Translations under genes and position numbers: made by a program
In this document: positions 43,729 to 54,563 of the stretch, piece after piece
How positions within the stretch are numbered: position 1 is the first letter of the stretch
Layout: each line of letters starts with the position of its first letter
Notes under the pieces: generated by a model
Told to the model about the DNA's origin: nothing
The model's database searches: none
Seen by the model: only the letters and a program-made list of their open reading frames with translations
Origin: Ephemerocybe angulata
Lineage: Eukaryota; Basidiomycota; Agaricomycetes; Agaricales; Psathyrellaceae
Assembly: GCA_013368325.1 (NCBI GenBank)
Contig: JAACJK010000006.1
Span: 372,001 to 436,000, forward strand
DNA: 64,000 bases
Reading direction: 5' to 3'

Positions 43729-45155
43729 TCACCGAGTCGTCCTCTGCGCAAGACTCGATATCGTGAGGAACGCGTCCAACAGCGCAGGCACAATAAAAGG
43801 CTCCTTCGCCTCTTTACGTATATCTTCCAACGTCCGTGTCGTTTCCTCCGACAACTTGCGCGCGATGGCCAGCTCCTGTTTCGTCCACGCGAGATCTGCC
43901 TTCAGATCTACAAAGAGCTCCAATGAGAAACAAACAGAAACATTCTCCCCAAACCTCGTTGAACGATGTAGTATACGCACCTGCGAGTTCCTTCTCTGCA
44001 GGCATTAACGGAATAGGTGTGTCAGGCTCGAGACGCTTGATGGCCTCTATACACCGGTCTCGGCGTCCCTGCGCGACATTAACATGCTTCTGCGTATCGT
44101 GGAGCTCCCGCAAAAGGCTCTGGACGGCGGTGCCGGGGCCGCCTCCCCCTCCTCCTCCACTACCACTAGGCGGTGGTGGTGGAGGCATGGTGGCTTCGAC
44201 GGGTTCGTTCTTCACTACTGGCCGACCCAGACGCGGCTCTGGAGGAGGTGGATGTGGGGGTGGGGGTTGGAATGCCGTAATGGACCCGAGGAACTTCTCG
44301 ACCTCGGCGATCTCGACGGGGGGTGTTGAGCGAGCTGTCGAGGACTGGAACTTCTTGAAGGGGGGCTGCGTGTGTGTGTTCTGTGGGAATGGTCGTTTCT
44401 TGGTGTACTCTGGGACAACGGGTGCGCTTGTTCCACTGCTAGGACTGGGAGGCACCGACCGTCAGATGGAACGAATGCGGTAAAGCGGTGGGGAGACATG
44501 GAGGAGGCAGACGCACACTTCGCGAAATGAGGCGGTGGTGCTGGGCGGGAAGATTTCAGGTTGGAATTTGGAAAGGGTCGGAGGGGAGGGGGACTGTACA
44601 TTGAGAGGTCATTCAACAGATTCTGGAGGTTCTGTTGTGCGATAGAGTCTGTTGGGCGGAGCTTCTGGAGCAGGTTCTTGTGCAGGATCTGCGACAGACA
44701 GCAAGCAGGTCGGTCAGCCGCGCACGGCCAGTCATGATGACAACAACATACCTTGTGCGGCTCTATGCCAGTCCAAAAGAACTCGACGCATCCATGGGAG
44801 GTCAGATAGATGCTCTCTGCCTTCGGGTGAGGAATCTTGAGAGCTATTAGGTCCTGCCGCAGAATCTCGATAGAGTCCTTGTCAAGCTTGGAGAAGTACT
44901 GGGTGGCTTTCAGGCCGCGGTATCGGATGGCTACAGTGATATCGAGGAGGTCGTTATCGTTGTTGTTGTTGTTATAGTTCCGTTTGTAGTAGTGGTGGTC
45001 GCCCATGACGCGGACGGTCTGGCATGAAAGTGTGTTCAGAAAGTGGAGGAAGCGGAGCAAGAAGCGCCCACCTGTCGGACCCTTACCCGAGGCCGGATTC
45101 CGACGGTCCTTTTGAGCCGGTATTTGGCTGGAGCCTTCCGCCCAAACAATGGCAT
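43729..45155 (-). CDS. Unknown protein with proline-rich centre and C-terminal coiled coil
   Basis: Five exons on the minus strand (45155-45087, 45018-44752, 44688-44519, 44444-43981, 43907-43729) join in frame to 382 residues. The start is basic (MPLFGRKAPAKYRLKR). Residues 25-110 look globular (LLDITVAIRYRGLKATQYFS, YLTSHGCVEFFWTGIEPHK). The middle is Pro/Ser rich with poly-Pro and poly-Gly runs, and the last about 100 residues look helical (LKADLAWTKQELAIARKLSE). No family recognised. Intron 3 was placed using the ctgac branch point and frame continuity. Confidence 0.7.
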
Positions 45156-46547
45156 CTTCGAAGGCGGTTGACTAGTACTCTTGAAAGTTGAGAGTCGAGA
45201 CTCGGAAATTGAACGGTGAAGACCCCTCAACTCGGTAAGGGTTAATATGAGAGAGAGATGGAGGTTTGAGGCGTGTGTCAAGGTCAAGGACAGGTACAGG
45301 ACTCGCAACGGCGACGGAGGAGCAAGAGACGAGAAGAAACGCGTTTGAATCGACAAAGGAGACAAAAGCAAGCGTACACTACGATGATATATATATAAGG
45401 TGGTGAGCATGGACCAGTGGGAAGTGGGCTATGGTGACAATGACCGTCACAGCGTAATAAAGGGCCATCGAAAGGCAGGAAATCCAAATACCTTTCCCCG
45501 AATGAATTGTTCGCGAAAAGGACCACTGAGTACTGACCACCAACCGGCCGCACTTGCCACTGATCAAGATCTTTGTTGCCGGAATCCTCGAGAACGGTGC
45601 TGCTGGCCCCTTCAAGACCCCTTAGGCTAAATTGGCCTGGCGCGCCCGGTGGGAGTCAGACCGCAGCAAATGTCAGCGAGAGCGGACGGTCACCACTTAG
45701 TGGCTGTTCAATCAGTCGGATGGGTAGTCTGGAGCTTACCGTAGTATCAGCAGCAACTTACATCCATGTAAATGAGTTCGCGATGGAAAAGGCGGTGGTT
45801 CAAAGTGGTTCAATAGGGGAGCAACCAAAGAAGCGCCCACTCTCGGTCCTCGGAAGCAGTCGACCCGCCATTTGGCGCATGCCTTTGGACCAAACTTTCG
45901 GAGGGACACCGGCCAATGCCTTCCAAGTTCCCCGCTGAACTTTCTCCCAGTCTGCAACAGAAATCGACCAGGCATACGACATCTCTCTTGGAATCTCAGA
46001 GATCCTCTATTCATACCTCGAAATCTATGCCCCCAAAGGCTTATATTTATGGCGGCGGTCTGCAATCTTCTCGGGCTTCAAGGACTTCTCTTGGCCACCC
46101 TCATATCAGCCACTCACCGCCACGGTTGCCCTCCCAATCTTACTACCTCAATCACGTTGCGACGCTGGCCTGCTGTAAGTCGTAAGGCCTGGGGCACCAC
46201 TGAGTGCTCGTACCACTCAATACCCACATAGAGCCAACAAAAGAAAGGAAGTAGGATGCACGGCGTTGCCCGGTCGGACAAAGGCTGGATGAAGACAACA
46301 AAGGCTGTGTCAATCTCGGGATGATTCAATTGGAGTATAAAGGCGCCAAGAAGGTCAAGTGCTTGATCACACCTCCCTTTCCCTCGTTTCGTGTCCTTGC
46401 TTCGCTTTGAGCCGGCACTCGACTTTCGGTCTTTCTTCTTTTGTGTCCCGGGACAGCAACGTTTAAGACGCACTCAGGCTCAGTGCGACCACATCCACAG
46501 TACAGACCTTCCTTTTCAACGACACCTTCTACGACTATCAGCACACT
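45156..46547. other. Divergent intergenic region
   Basis: 1.4 kb between the unknown minus-strand gene and the beta-propeller gene. Open frames of 100-120 codons on both strands at 45573-46231 have no recognisable domain. Confidence 0.5.
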
Positions 46548-48383
46548 ATGGTCAACTTCACGATCCTCGCTGGAGGCTTTACGACCTTCATTGCTACATA
46601 TGTCTTCGATTCCGAGGCTGGGAGTCTTTCGTTGACGAAGCAGAATCCCACCGGAGAGAACCCGTCGTGGATTGCCTCTCACCCACTGAACAAAACTGTT
46701 CTCTAGTGCGTTTCCATGTATCCCTAGCAGAACACCCATGGTTCTAACACCTCCTGCAGCGCCGTCAACGAGATCGGACCCGTTGGAAACCTTCAATCGT
46801 TCCTCATTGACGACAATGGATTCCTATCGCTCGTCGACACTGCAGCAACAGGTGGCAACGGACCTACATACACGGAGGCGCTCTCAACAGGCGAGGTGTC
46901 AGGCATGAACGTGAGTAACGCAACGGCCTCATGACTGCCCTCCAGTCACTTTGACTTCCAATGATACTTACCATAAATCCATTCCCAACCTGGTAGTTCG
47001 GCTCCCCAAATGCGTCGTTCATTGCCACAAACCCCGAAGACCCCGCCCGCTTTGTGCAATCAGCGTCGCCCGTGGTCAGCTTCCCCGTGGGCGACGGCCC
47101 CTCGAACCCCCACATGTCGCTCGAGTTCAACGGAGAGGTCTTCGTGCCCGACCTGGGCGCGGACAAGATCTGGCGGCTCAAGAACGACGGCGGCGAACCT
47201 GGCAACTTCAAGGTTCAAGGCCAGATCGACATCACACCAGGCAACGGACCCCGCCATATCGCCATCCGGGGTGCGTCATCGTCTCTCTCATCCTCTCATA
47301 CCAAATTGAAGTTATAGCTAAACTAACGTACATTCATTCAATGGTTCTTTCCACATAGACAACCTCCTGTTCATCCTGCACGAAAAGACCTCAGTCCTCA
47401 CCGCCCAGCCCATCCCCTCCGCCCCAAACGGCACCACCCTCCCCGTCCTCGCCAACGTCTCCATCGTGCCTGAGGAAGCCAAGTCCCTCAACGGCTCGTT
47501 CTTCGCCGCAGAGCTCGTCATCTCCGAGCCAAGCGCGGCATTCCCCGACGCCCTCATCTACGTGAGCAACCGCAACTTGGGGCCGGACTTTGACCAGCGT
47601 GGCGATAGCATCGCTATCTTCGAGTACACTGCGCTCGTCCCTGGCGGTAACGGCACCACCGATACTACCAACACCGAGCCTTCCACCCCAGCTGGAACTG
47701 ATGGATCAGCGGAACCCACCGTCACCGTGACCGCGACCTCGACCCTCAGCTCCGCCCCCACGGCGACGCAGACGATCAAGATCGCGCCCACGGCGTTCAC
47801 GACCCTCGTCGCCGCCACCACCCCCGCCAAGGCCCGACGCGAGTCCGCTGATGCTGAGCCCGTTGCGAAGCGTATGGTCAAGTATCACGCGCGCAGACGC
47901 GCTGAGCACGAGCAGTATCATAAGCGCCAGGACTACGGCTATGGCTCCGGGGACTCCTCGCCTGCCGCACCTGCGTCGTCGAGCGCTTCGTCGAGCACTG
48001 CTGCTGGCGCGTCTACGATCACCCTCGTCTCTGGCTCGACAACCCCTGTTTCATCATCACCGTCAGGGACCGCCACTGCGACAGGGACTGCGACTGGCAC
48101 TGCAACTGGCACGACGACGGCAACTTCAGAAGGCCCCATCGTAGCCACCGCCACGCCCACCGCCGCCACCCTGCGTCTAACAAACCAAGTCTTCACGGGC
48201 CTGCGCCAAATCCGCTCCTTCGCGATCGGAAAGACGGAAGGCGGAGGGGACGAGTTCCTCATCGCTGGCGCGAACCTTGATGGGGGCGTCGCTGTGTTTA
48301 AGCGCACGGAGGGGGGCAGGAATTTGGAGCTTGTGGTTCGGAATGAGGAGTTGCAGAATCGGACGAGCTTTGTGTTTTTGTAG
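46548..48383 (+). CDS. Lactonase-type seven-bladed beta-propeller protein
   Basis: Four exons, 46548-46705, 46760-46910, 46997-47270 and 47359-48383, join to 535 residues. The start ILAGGFTTFIATYVFDSEAG and blades such as NPHMSLEFNGEVFVPDLGAD, KIWRL and GPRHIAIR are typical of the 6-phosphogluconolactonase-like / muconate-cycloisomerase-like propeller family (PF10282). Family members hydrolyse lactones or cyclise muconate; the substrate here is unknown. After the sixth blade (FPDALIYVSNRNLGPDFDQR) there is an insert of about 190 residues rich in Ser, Thr, Ala and Pro, with a basic patch (KARRE, VAKRM, HARRR, HKRQ). The last blade follows (GLRQIRSFAIG to VAVFKR). No signal peptide is visible. 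Confidence 0.85.
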
Positions 48384-49055
48384 TGGGTGGGATATTGTGC
48401 AGGGGGGTTGGCCAGCCAGCTAGATCTGGCGCTGTGAGGTTGAACTTTGTGCTGTATGTTAGTTTTTTGGTTTTGAGTAATTGGCATTGAATGCTATCCT
48501 TCCTTTCCTTTGAAACGACTGGAGATTGTTATGATTTCGAGCTAAGTGGTGTGCCGTCGATCAGTGAAGAAGATGATTTCGGATGGTTCTCAGGTTTCGT
48601 CATAGGATGCTAGAGAACCTCACGGGTGCTGCGCAGACCTTTCTCATCGTTTTGTGGGGTCGGCAAAGATGGTCGAAGCATGAATATACCGCTACATGGG
48701 AGGCGACCTGGGACCACCACGGCAAAGGATAGGCATCTGTGATGAATAGCCTGTTTCACAGTAGAGATTTAATAGGATCGTAAAGAACCTCACAGGCCCT
48801 GCTCATCGCTTTGTGGTCGGAAAACAGGTCGAAGCATGGACAGCACCCAAAATCGTTGCACGTATCGCGGGCGCCTAATAGGTTATTCCGAATCGCTAGA
48901 AACTATTATAATAGTAGAGAAACTGATGGGCATCAATTTTTCCAGATATCCACCCTCTCAGAAGCACCAGAAGCACCCCTTCGAAAGTGCTGGTATTTAA
49001 AGCAAAGGTTCTTGTGTGATGGAAGAGGTGACCCCAGCACCCTTGGACGCTCTTG
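48384..49055. other. Intergenic with a diverged direct repeat
   Basis: Sequences at about 48608-48681 and 48776-48838 share gaacctcac-gg, ctcatcg-tttgtgg-tcgg and ggtcgaagcatg with gaps. No gene seen. Confidence 0.5.
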
Positions 49056-51016
49056 ATGGCCAGCATGAGTCTGAATCATGTGCCCGACATAGTGGAGAAC
49101 TCGATATCATCGGCCTGGGTGAGGTCACGGCAAGATGTCAGTACTCTGTCCTTTGAACTTCCCCCCGCACTGTCTGAGCCTAACCTATTGCTCGAATTCC
49201 TCTAGTATATATCTAGTACGTGGCACGCTGCCTCGATTCAGCTCACTGCCAGCGGTCATGGAGCTGATTGCTCTTCTATTTTGGCAGTTGGCTTTTACAC
49301 CATATACGTGAGTGAGGCGTTGTCAGCGTTTCGACTGGCATGCTGGAGAGCCTCACACGGTACTTGGGGTATGATTAGATGTGCCAGTACCTGACCACCC
49401 TAGAGGAGGAGGTAAGTAATGCATCAGAACGAACACCTAAACTGTCAGCAGTCCCCGACTGACCAATTGTAGATTTCGATAATATGGCCGCAGAAATGGA
49501 GAAAGGGGAAGATGCTGTTCTTGATTATTCGCTATAATCCATTCGTTCTCACCCTTTTGGTGCTAATTGGTACGCCCTCTGGAACGATATTATTCAAGGA
49601 CTGGTCGCTGAGATACTAACTATGCGCATAGATAATCTAAGAAACTACTCAGTTGATGGTCCTGGGGTATGTCGGGCGTTCCTATCAGGATATCTAGTGC
49701 TACACTGAATTGAACTCAGAGCTGCGAAGCGATTTCCTTGGTCCGTTTTGGTGAAGCATTTCACTGAGATGCTTAGTGCGCATGCCTTATTGACCCTCAA
49801 GGCTGTGACAGTCGTGACATTTATCAACAACGTCGCACCCGAACGTGAGTGGTCATTCAGCCTTGTAGCCTTCTGCTAGCACTATAAGCTAACCGAGCAG
49901 TAGTCGTTCTTCTAATTCTCCTACATGGAGTATTGGGAACAAAGAGACGTTACCTCGCACTTTCTACATCCCTATGGATGGTGAACATATTTCAGTTGAA
50001 AGAGTAACAATGATTGACGAAGTTCAATTAGGTGTTAAGTCTTGGGGTCCTCATTCCTCAAATCATGTATTTTCAAAAAGGAACTCAGGGTAAGTCTCCC
50101 ACCTTCATTCATTTGGCCGTTTGCTGCCAGGCTGAGAGCTCCAAATAGCGGATGCAGTCCCTCGGACATCCGATGGCTTCAATCGATTCGGGCGAGGATA
50201 CGCATGTTCCTGGTACATGTTTTATCCCACCCTGAAGGGGTGGGAAAGCAGCCTGAGGATCGAAGCGTTTGTATCCCTGGCCAAGTCCCTCTGTAAGCCG
50301 AAGTGCCCTGTAACCTTACCCTCTGACCCACCCACCCCCTTTGGCATGCGCCGGCAGGCACATCTGCTTTGGCAATCACCATATTCTCCCTGCGTTATAG
50401 AAGCAACCGAGGACCCCTAGTAAAGGTCGTCCGTCGAGATGGTGGGGTCTGCGTTTTATCACTTGCTGGTATGTCCAGTATGCATTTTATTTAAGGCTTG
50501 CGATTGACGCCCTCCTGATCAGCAATACGCATTGGATTGGCAGTTGCTACCGGCATGAATCTAAACCTAGTAAGGAGCACTCAACATTTCCAGCCTTCTA
50601 TGGACTCAATATGGACTCACGCACACGGAATAAACAGCAACCTGTTAGTGCATCCACGAGCATAGGCCTGTAAGTCTCTCAGAATTACTACTTCCAGTGC
50701 GCCCGACGATCTCATAGTACGTATGCTAATTAAATTATGCAGCATCGTCCATCATACCTTCACCCAGTACGTATTTCAACAGCCTACATCCCTCGTCCCC
50801 CTCACATCATTTGTGACTTCCAGGCTGCAAGATATTGTCGTGCCTATGCTTGCGTGTCGTCTGCTTCTGAACATGCGGGAGACAGAGTTGGATTGTGGGG
50901 CGCACACGATCACATCGATATTCTTTGCACCTCCGAGAAGCAACGGGGAGCCCGAAAACGCCGCTGAAGATAATCTCGCGACAAGGCAGGCGCCGCCTTA
51001 CGCGGGTCTGCGCTGA
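49056..51016 (+). CDS. DUF6533-domain membrane protein, possibly frameshifted
   Basis: Exons with good splice sites give the mushroom DUF6533 pattern: start MASMSLNHVPDIVENS, then GFYTIY joined to MCQYLTTLEEE, ISIIWPQKWRKGKMLFLIIR and NPFVLTLLVLI. These parts correspond to the YDYLLTL-E-E-V and WP-KW signature of the family, which typically has seven membrane spans and unknown function. The exon near 49720-49850 continues the family pattern only in a different frame (SVLVKHFTEMLSAHALLTLK), so a frameshift or an unusual splice is needed. The last exon, from about 50823, ends QDIVVPMLACRLLLNMRE and a short tail to 51016. Exons between 49.9 and 50.7 kb are uncertain. It may be a recently damaged gene. 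Confidence 0.55.
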
Positions 51017-51571
51017 TGGACTCGGAGAGGGGGTAGTAAATAGGCGCCCTCCGGGACGCAACCGCTAGAATTATGACTTTATGCCTGTATGCACCTACAT
51101 AGCTTATCCTCATCTCACAGCCCCACACTACCGTCGGATTACTGACGGTGTGCGGAAGACGCATTTCCTCCAGGTGAAAATATCTACTATTTCTGCTGCT
51201 AGGGAGGACCTAGTAACTCGGCTGGCCAAGGAGAGCGCTCCTGTGCTCTACCGGAAACCTATAGCTCCAGTAAAAAAAAACTAAAAAAAAAAAGAGAGGG
51301 AGCAGTAGTCAGAGCAGTAGGTGGGGGCCCACTTCAAATTTGTAGGACGGGTTTAAAGTCCAACCCCAGTCTAAGGAAGGGTCGCAATTGAGAGCCTGTA
51401 GGAGAGCCTGTAGTTTCCAGGCCACAAGAGAAATGATAGCTGACCTGGGGACAATCGGTTTTATGTCTCGCTTGATGAATCTCGATTTTCGAAGCTTGCA
51501 GGCCGGCTGCCAACTTGGGGTCCCCGGAGCCTGGAAGATCAAAAACGCTTACCAATGCGACAAAAAGGTAA
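51017..51571. other. Intergenic with an A-rich tract
   Basis: A run of A interrupted by one ct at 51271-51294 follows the DUF6533 gene. The rest shows no gene. Its right end is the 3' flank of the tRNA gene. Confidence 0.5.
51562..51566 (-). terminator. RNA polymerase III terminator of tRNA-Arg
   Basis: Five T residues on the minus strand, 5 bases after the tRNA discriminator base. Confidence 0.8.
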
Positions 51572-51643
51572 TGACCGACGCAGGGGTCGAACCTGCAATC
51601 TCCTGATTCGTAGTCAGACGCGATGCCATTTCGCCAGACGGCC
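51572..51643 (-). tRNA. tRNA-Arg(ACG)
   Basis: Seventy-two nucleotides without an intron fold as a cloverleaf. The acceptor is GGCCGTC with GTCGGTC plus discriminator A. The D stem is GCGA/TCGC. The anticodon stem TCTGA/TCAGG carries loop CTACGAA, giving anticodon ACG. The T arm is GCAGG-TTCGACC-CCTGC, with a canonical B box. Position 6:67 is a U-U mismatch in the acceptor stem, and 2:71 is a G-U pair. The first anticodon base would be edited to inosine to read CGU, CGC and CGA. A T5 terminator follows. Confidence 0.93.
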
Positions 51644-51875
51644 GATATGTGAGCGATCCTTGCGAACCTCATGTTGCGTCAAAACGAAATAATGGGCGAG
51701 ATGCGAAAAGGCATATTCACCCATCTTCGAGATCGATGCGATGTATTGGCGATATACAGACATTGACCGAGATAGATATATTCAGATATTACAGATTTGA
51801 GCTACTTCTTCAGATACGGTGCTGTGGATCGGTCGATTGCGAAAGGCGATGTGTGATCGAGGAGGAGGGGAGGAA

Positions 51876-52429
51876 CTAGTAGCCGACAGAGATGAGGTAG
51901 TCGGCGAGGTTCTCGACTATTGGGGTTGCTTCGGGAGCCTGGATCGGGGCGTTGTACTCCGCGACGAGAATGGCCTGTTTGGTCTTCACAATGACAGCAC
52001 CATCGGCCTACATCGCGGGGGTTTAGCGTCCAGCTGGTAGGAATATGTGTGGTACGAACCTGCTTCTTGAGGTAGATGCTGCGGTCGTTGGCCTGGAGAG
52101 TGAAGAACTTGTTACCTGCGAGGCGCAGTCCTGAGGCCTGAACAGCAGCTGGGTCCTTGAACGCGTTGATCACAGCTTTCTGCTCCTCTGCGGAGAGCTA
52201 GTCGACGACAATCCGTCAACGAAATGCCCCACGTATCGCTGATGAATGGACACTCACGTTGAACCCCGCAGAAGTTGCCCAGACACCTCCTTGCTGTCCC
52301 AGAATTACAGCCCTCGAGACTCGGCCACTGCCAACAAGGTTGGTATCGACATAGGCTGACCGGGAGGTCGAAGATGTTCATATCCACCCCATCTGGAAAC
52401 AACCTTGAGCACGTACCTTGCCAAGACAT
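51876..52429 (-). CDS. PFY1: Profilin
   Basis: Four exons on the minus strand (52429-52417, 52355-52258, 52197-52060, 52007-51876) join to 126 residues, exactly the usual profilin length. It begins MSWQAYVDTNLVGSG, with the conserved W and Y of the poly-proline site. It continues AVILGQQGGVWATSAGF, then LAGNKFFTLQANDRSIYLKK and ends ENLADYLISVGY. Profilin binds G-actin, promotes nucleotide exchange and delivers actin to formins through poly-proline stretches. A very short first exon (13 nt) with the start codon is common for this gene in fungi. It is divergent from the aldo/keto reductase gene. Confidence 0.96.
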
Positions 52430-52900
52430 AGTTAATTGAGGAGGGTGTGTGTGGATCTAAGTCAAGGATATAGATCGCGGTACGAGGTCAAGGTAAGAGT
52501 CAGTTCTGGGTGAACAGCCCTTGAGCTTGCCAAGTAACCGCGCCCGCAACCGGCGATTTCCCAACTGATAAGATAAAGAAGCGCCCGGCACCGTTGATAA
52601 AACATTGATCTAATCTCGCGTACAGCACTATTTACCTTCCTCCATATACCTCCAACATCTACCATTTTATGACTTTATTCCAGCCTTACTTTTCGTCTGC
52701 ATTGGAGGAATACAGAATGGCGAACTTGCCGCCCTGGATGACGTCGCCGAGGAGGCCAGCGGTTCCGTTCCCGGCAACAATAGCCTCCGCTTTAATTCCG
52801 TTATTCGACTGCCCTCATAAATCGCGACATGACCGCGCACCGCACGACTTGCGTGGTACCGCGTGCTTCTTCTCAACAGATCTTCTCTTAAACCACCACC
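52430..52900. promoter_or_regulatory. Divergent promoter region, profilin and aldo/keto reductase
   Basis: 471 bp between the two start codons. No certain TATA box identified. Confidence 0.5.
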
Positions 52901-54428
52901 ATGCCCTGGGACAAAATCAAGCTCAACGACGGTAAGCAGACCAGTTGATCTCTCGACACCCCTAATGCTGACCCCGCATTTCATATTGTATAGGTAGTGA
53001 GATTCCCAGCATTGCGTGCGTCCTTTCTGCCCTGGAGTAACAGATTCACAGAGAGCTCATATGATTGGTAACACGCTTTGCAGATTTGGCACCTGGAAGC
53101 TAGGGAAAGGCGACGACGGGACAGGCTTCGTGGAACAGGCGTTGGATGCGGGGTTCAGCCATATTGGTGCGTTAGTTCTACGACATCCTCATCTCACGGT
53201 TAACCTTCCAGCCAGACACCGCCCAAGCTTATCGTAACGAGGAAGAAGCGGGAAGGGCCATCCGCGAAAGTGGCCTTTCGCGAGAGGAGGTGTTTATCAC
53301 CACCAAGTACTCGGGCTCTGACGGCAAAGACATTGAAGACTCCATCAAGGATAGTCTGGAGAACGTATGCATGGGCTCTCTATGACTTGGGCTTCCACTT
53401 ATCATGGACGGTGCTCTCAATTCTAGTTAGGCGTGCACTATGTCGACCTCTACCTTATCCACGGTCCCAGCCTTGCTCGCCCCGATATACCGACCGCCTG
53501 GGAGCAGTTTGAGGGCCTGAAGGGCGCCGGTCTTGCGAAGTACGTTTCTCTCACTTCAATTGGATTGCTTCGGGCTACGTACCAACCACGGTTTTCAGGA
53601 GCATTGGAGTTAGCAACTTCAACGTTAAAGAGCTTACAATACTCCTTAACTCTGCTAAGATAAAGCCCACTGTCAACCAGGTAAGTCTCGAAGTCCGAAT
53701 TCTAACTTATGGGGCGTGCTTCTTCGGGATCTGGGAGACCCCCGTCCAAGTCGTTGTCTCTTTACTATGCACCTCTATGACCCGAGGACAATTTACTCAT
53801 GGGCCCTTCCGCAGATTGAATTTCACCCTTACGTCTATCAGCAGCAAAAGCCCATTCTCGATTTTGCAAAAGAGCATGGGATTGTAATTGAAGCATACAG
53901 CGCTTTAGAGTGCGTAATCTCCCAAGTTATCTGACTCAGTGACTTGTCCCATCTTCTCTAACAATTCATCTCATTAGGCCCATCACCACTCGCCCTGGAG
54001 GACCTGTAGACAAACCTTTGAAAAAGATCGCGAAGAGCAAAGGAGTAGCCGAGGAACAGATCTTGCTGGCTTGGGCCAAAGCCAAGGGCACGGTCGTTGT
54101 GACGTACGTGTACTTCAGTGTCCTCGAAACGGAAGGCGCCGCCCTGACATTATCTCAAGGTCGAGCAGGAGGAAGGGCAGACTGGAAAGATACCTCGACG
54201 CCGGGAACATTGGTTCGTGCCGTCACTAGCGATACCTGCGTAGACTGAACTAACATATTGGCTTTCGCAGAGTTGTCGGAACAGGATATCAAAGCCATTG
54301 ACGAGGCTGGTGCCCGTGGTGCGGTGGCCTACCGCATTCGAGATTGGGGAAAGAGGTGTGCTTGTGTAGCTGCAGTCGGAGCCTTCGTCTTGGGAATGTC
54401 CTATTTATCCGGCGTCGAGCTATATTGA
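52901..54428 (+). CDS. Aldo/keto reductase with C-terminal membrane segment
   Basis: About nine exons join in frame from [11 protein letters not shown] to a TGA at 54426-54428. The catalytic tetrad of the superfamily is visible: Asp and Tyr in DTAQAYRNE, Lys in FITTKYS, His in DLYLIHGPS. Further family marks are [35 protein letters not shown] and the cofactor-binding loop [18 protein letters not shown]. These enzymes reduce aldehydes and ketones with NADPH. Unusually, the protein does not stop after the last helix ([14 protein letters not shown]). It continues with a basic patch (RIRDWGKR) and a hydrophobic stretch [20 protein letters not shown], fitting a tail anchor. The substrate cannot be told. 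Confidence 0.88.
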
Positions 54429-54563
54429 TACCCTCCTCCAAACTGTACAAGAAGATGGCATGGTATTCGTCGCATACTAAGGATGGACTGTACATATATA
54501 GACTGTCTGTAATGGTGGTCCAGGAGATTATACCAGAGAATATCTATACGAGTATGATGTAGC

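Noticed and set aside
51271..51294. A-rich tract considered as the tail of a retroposed gene or a tRNA-derived SINE
   Set aside because: The neighbouring tRNA is on the other strand with its own terminator, and no target duplication or body could be defined.
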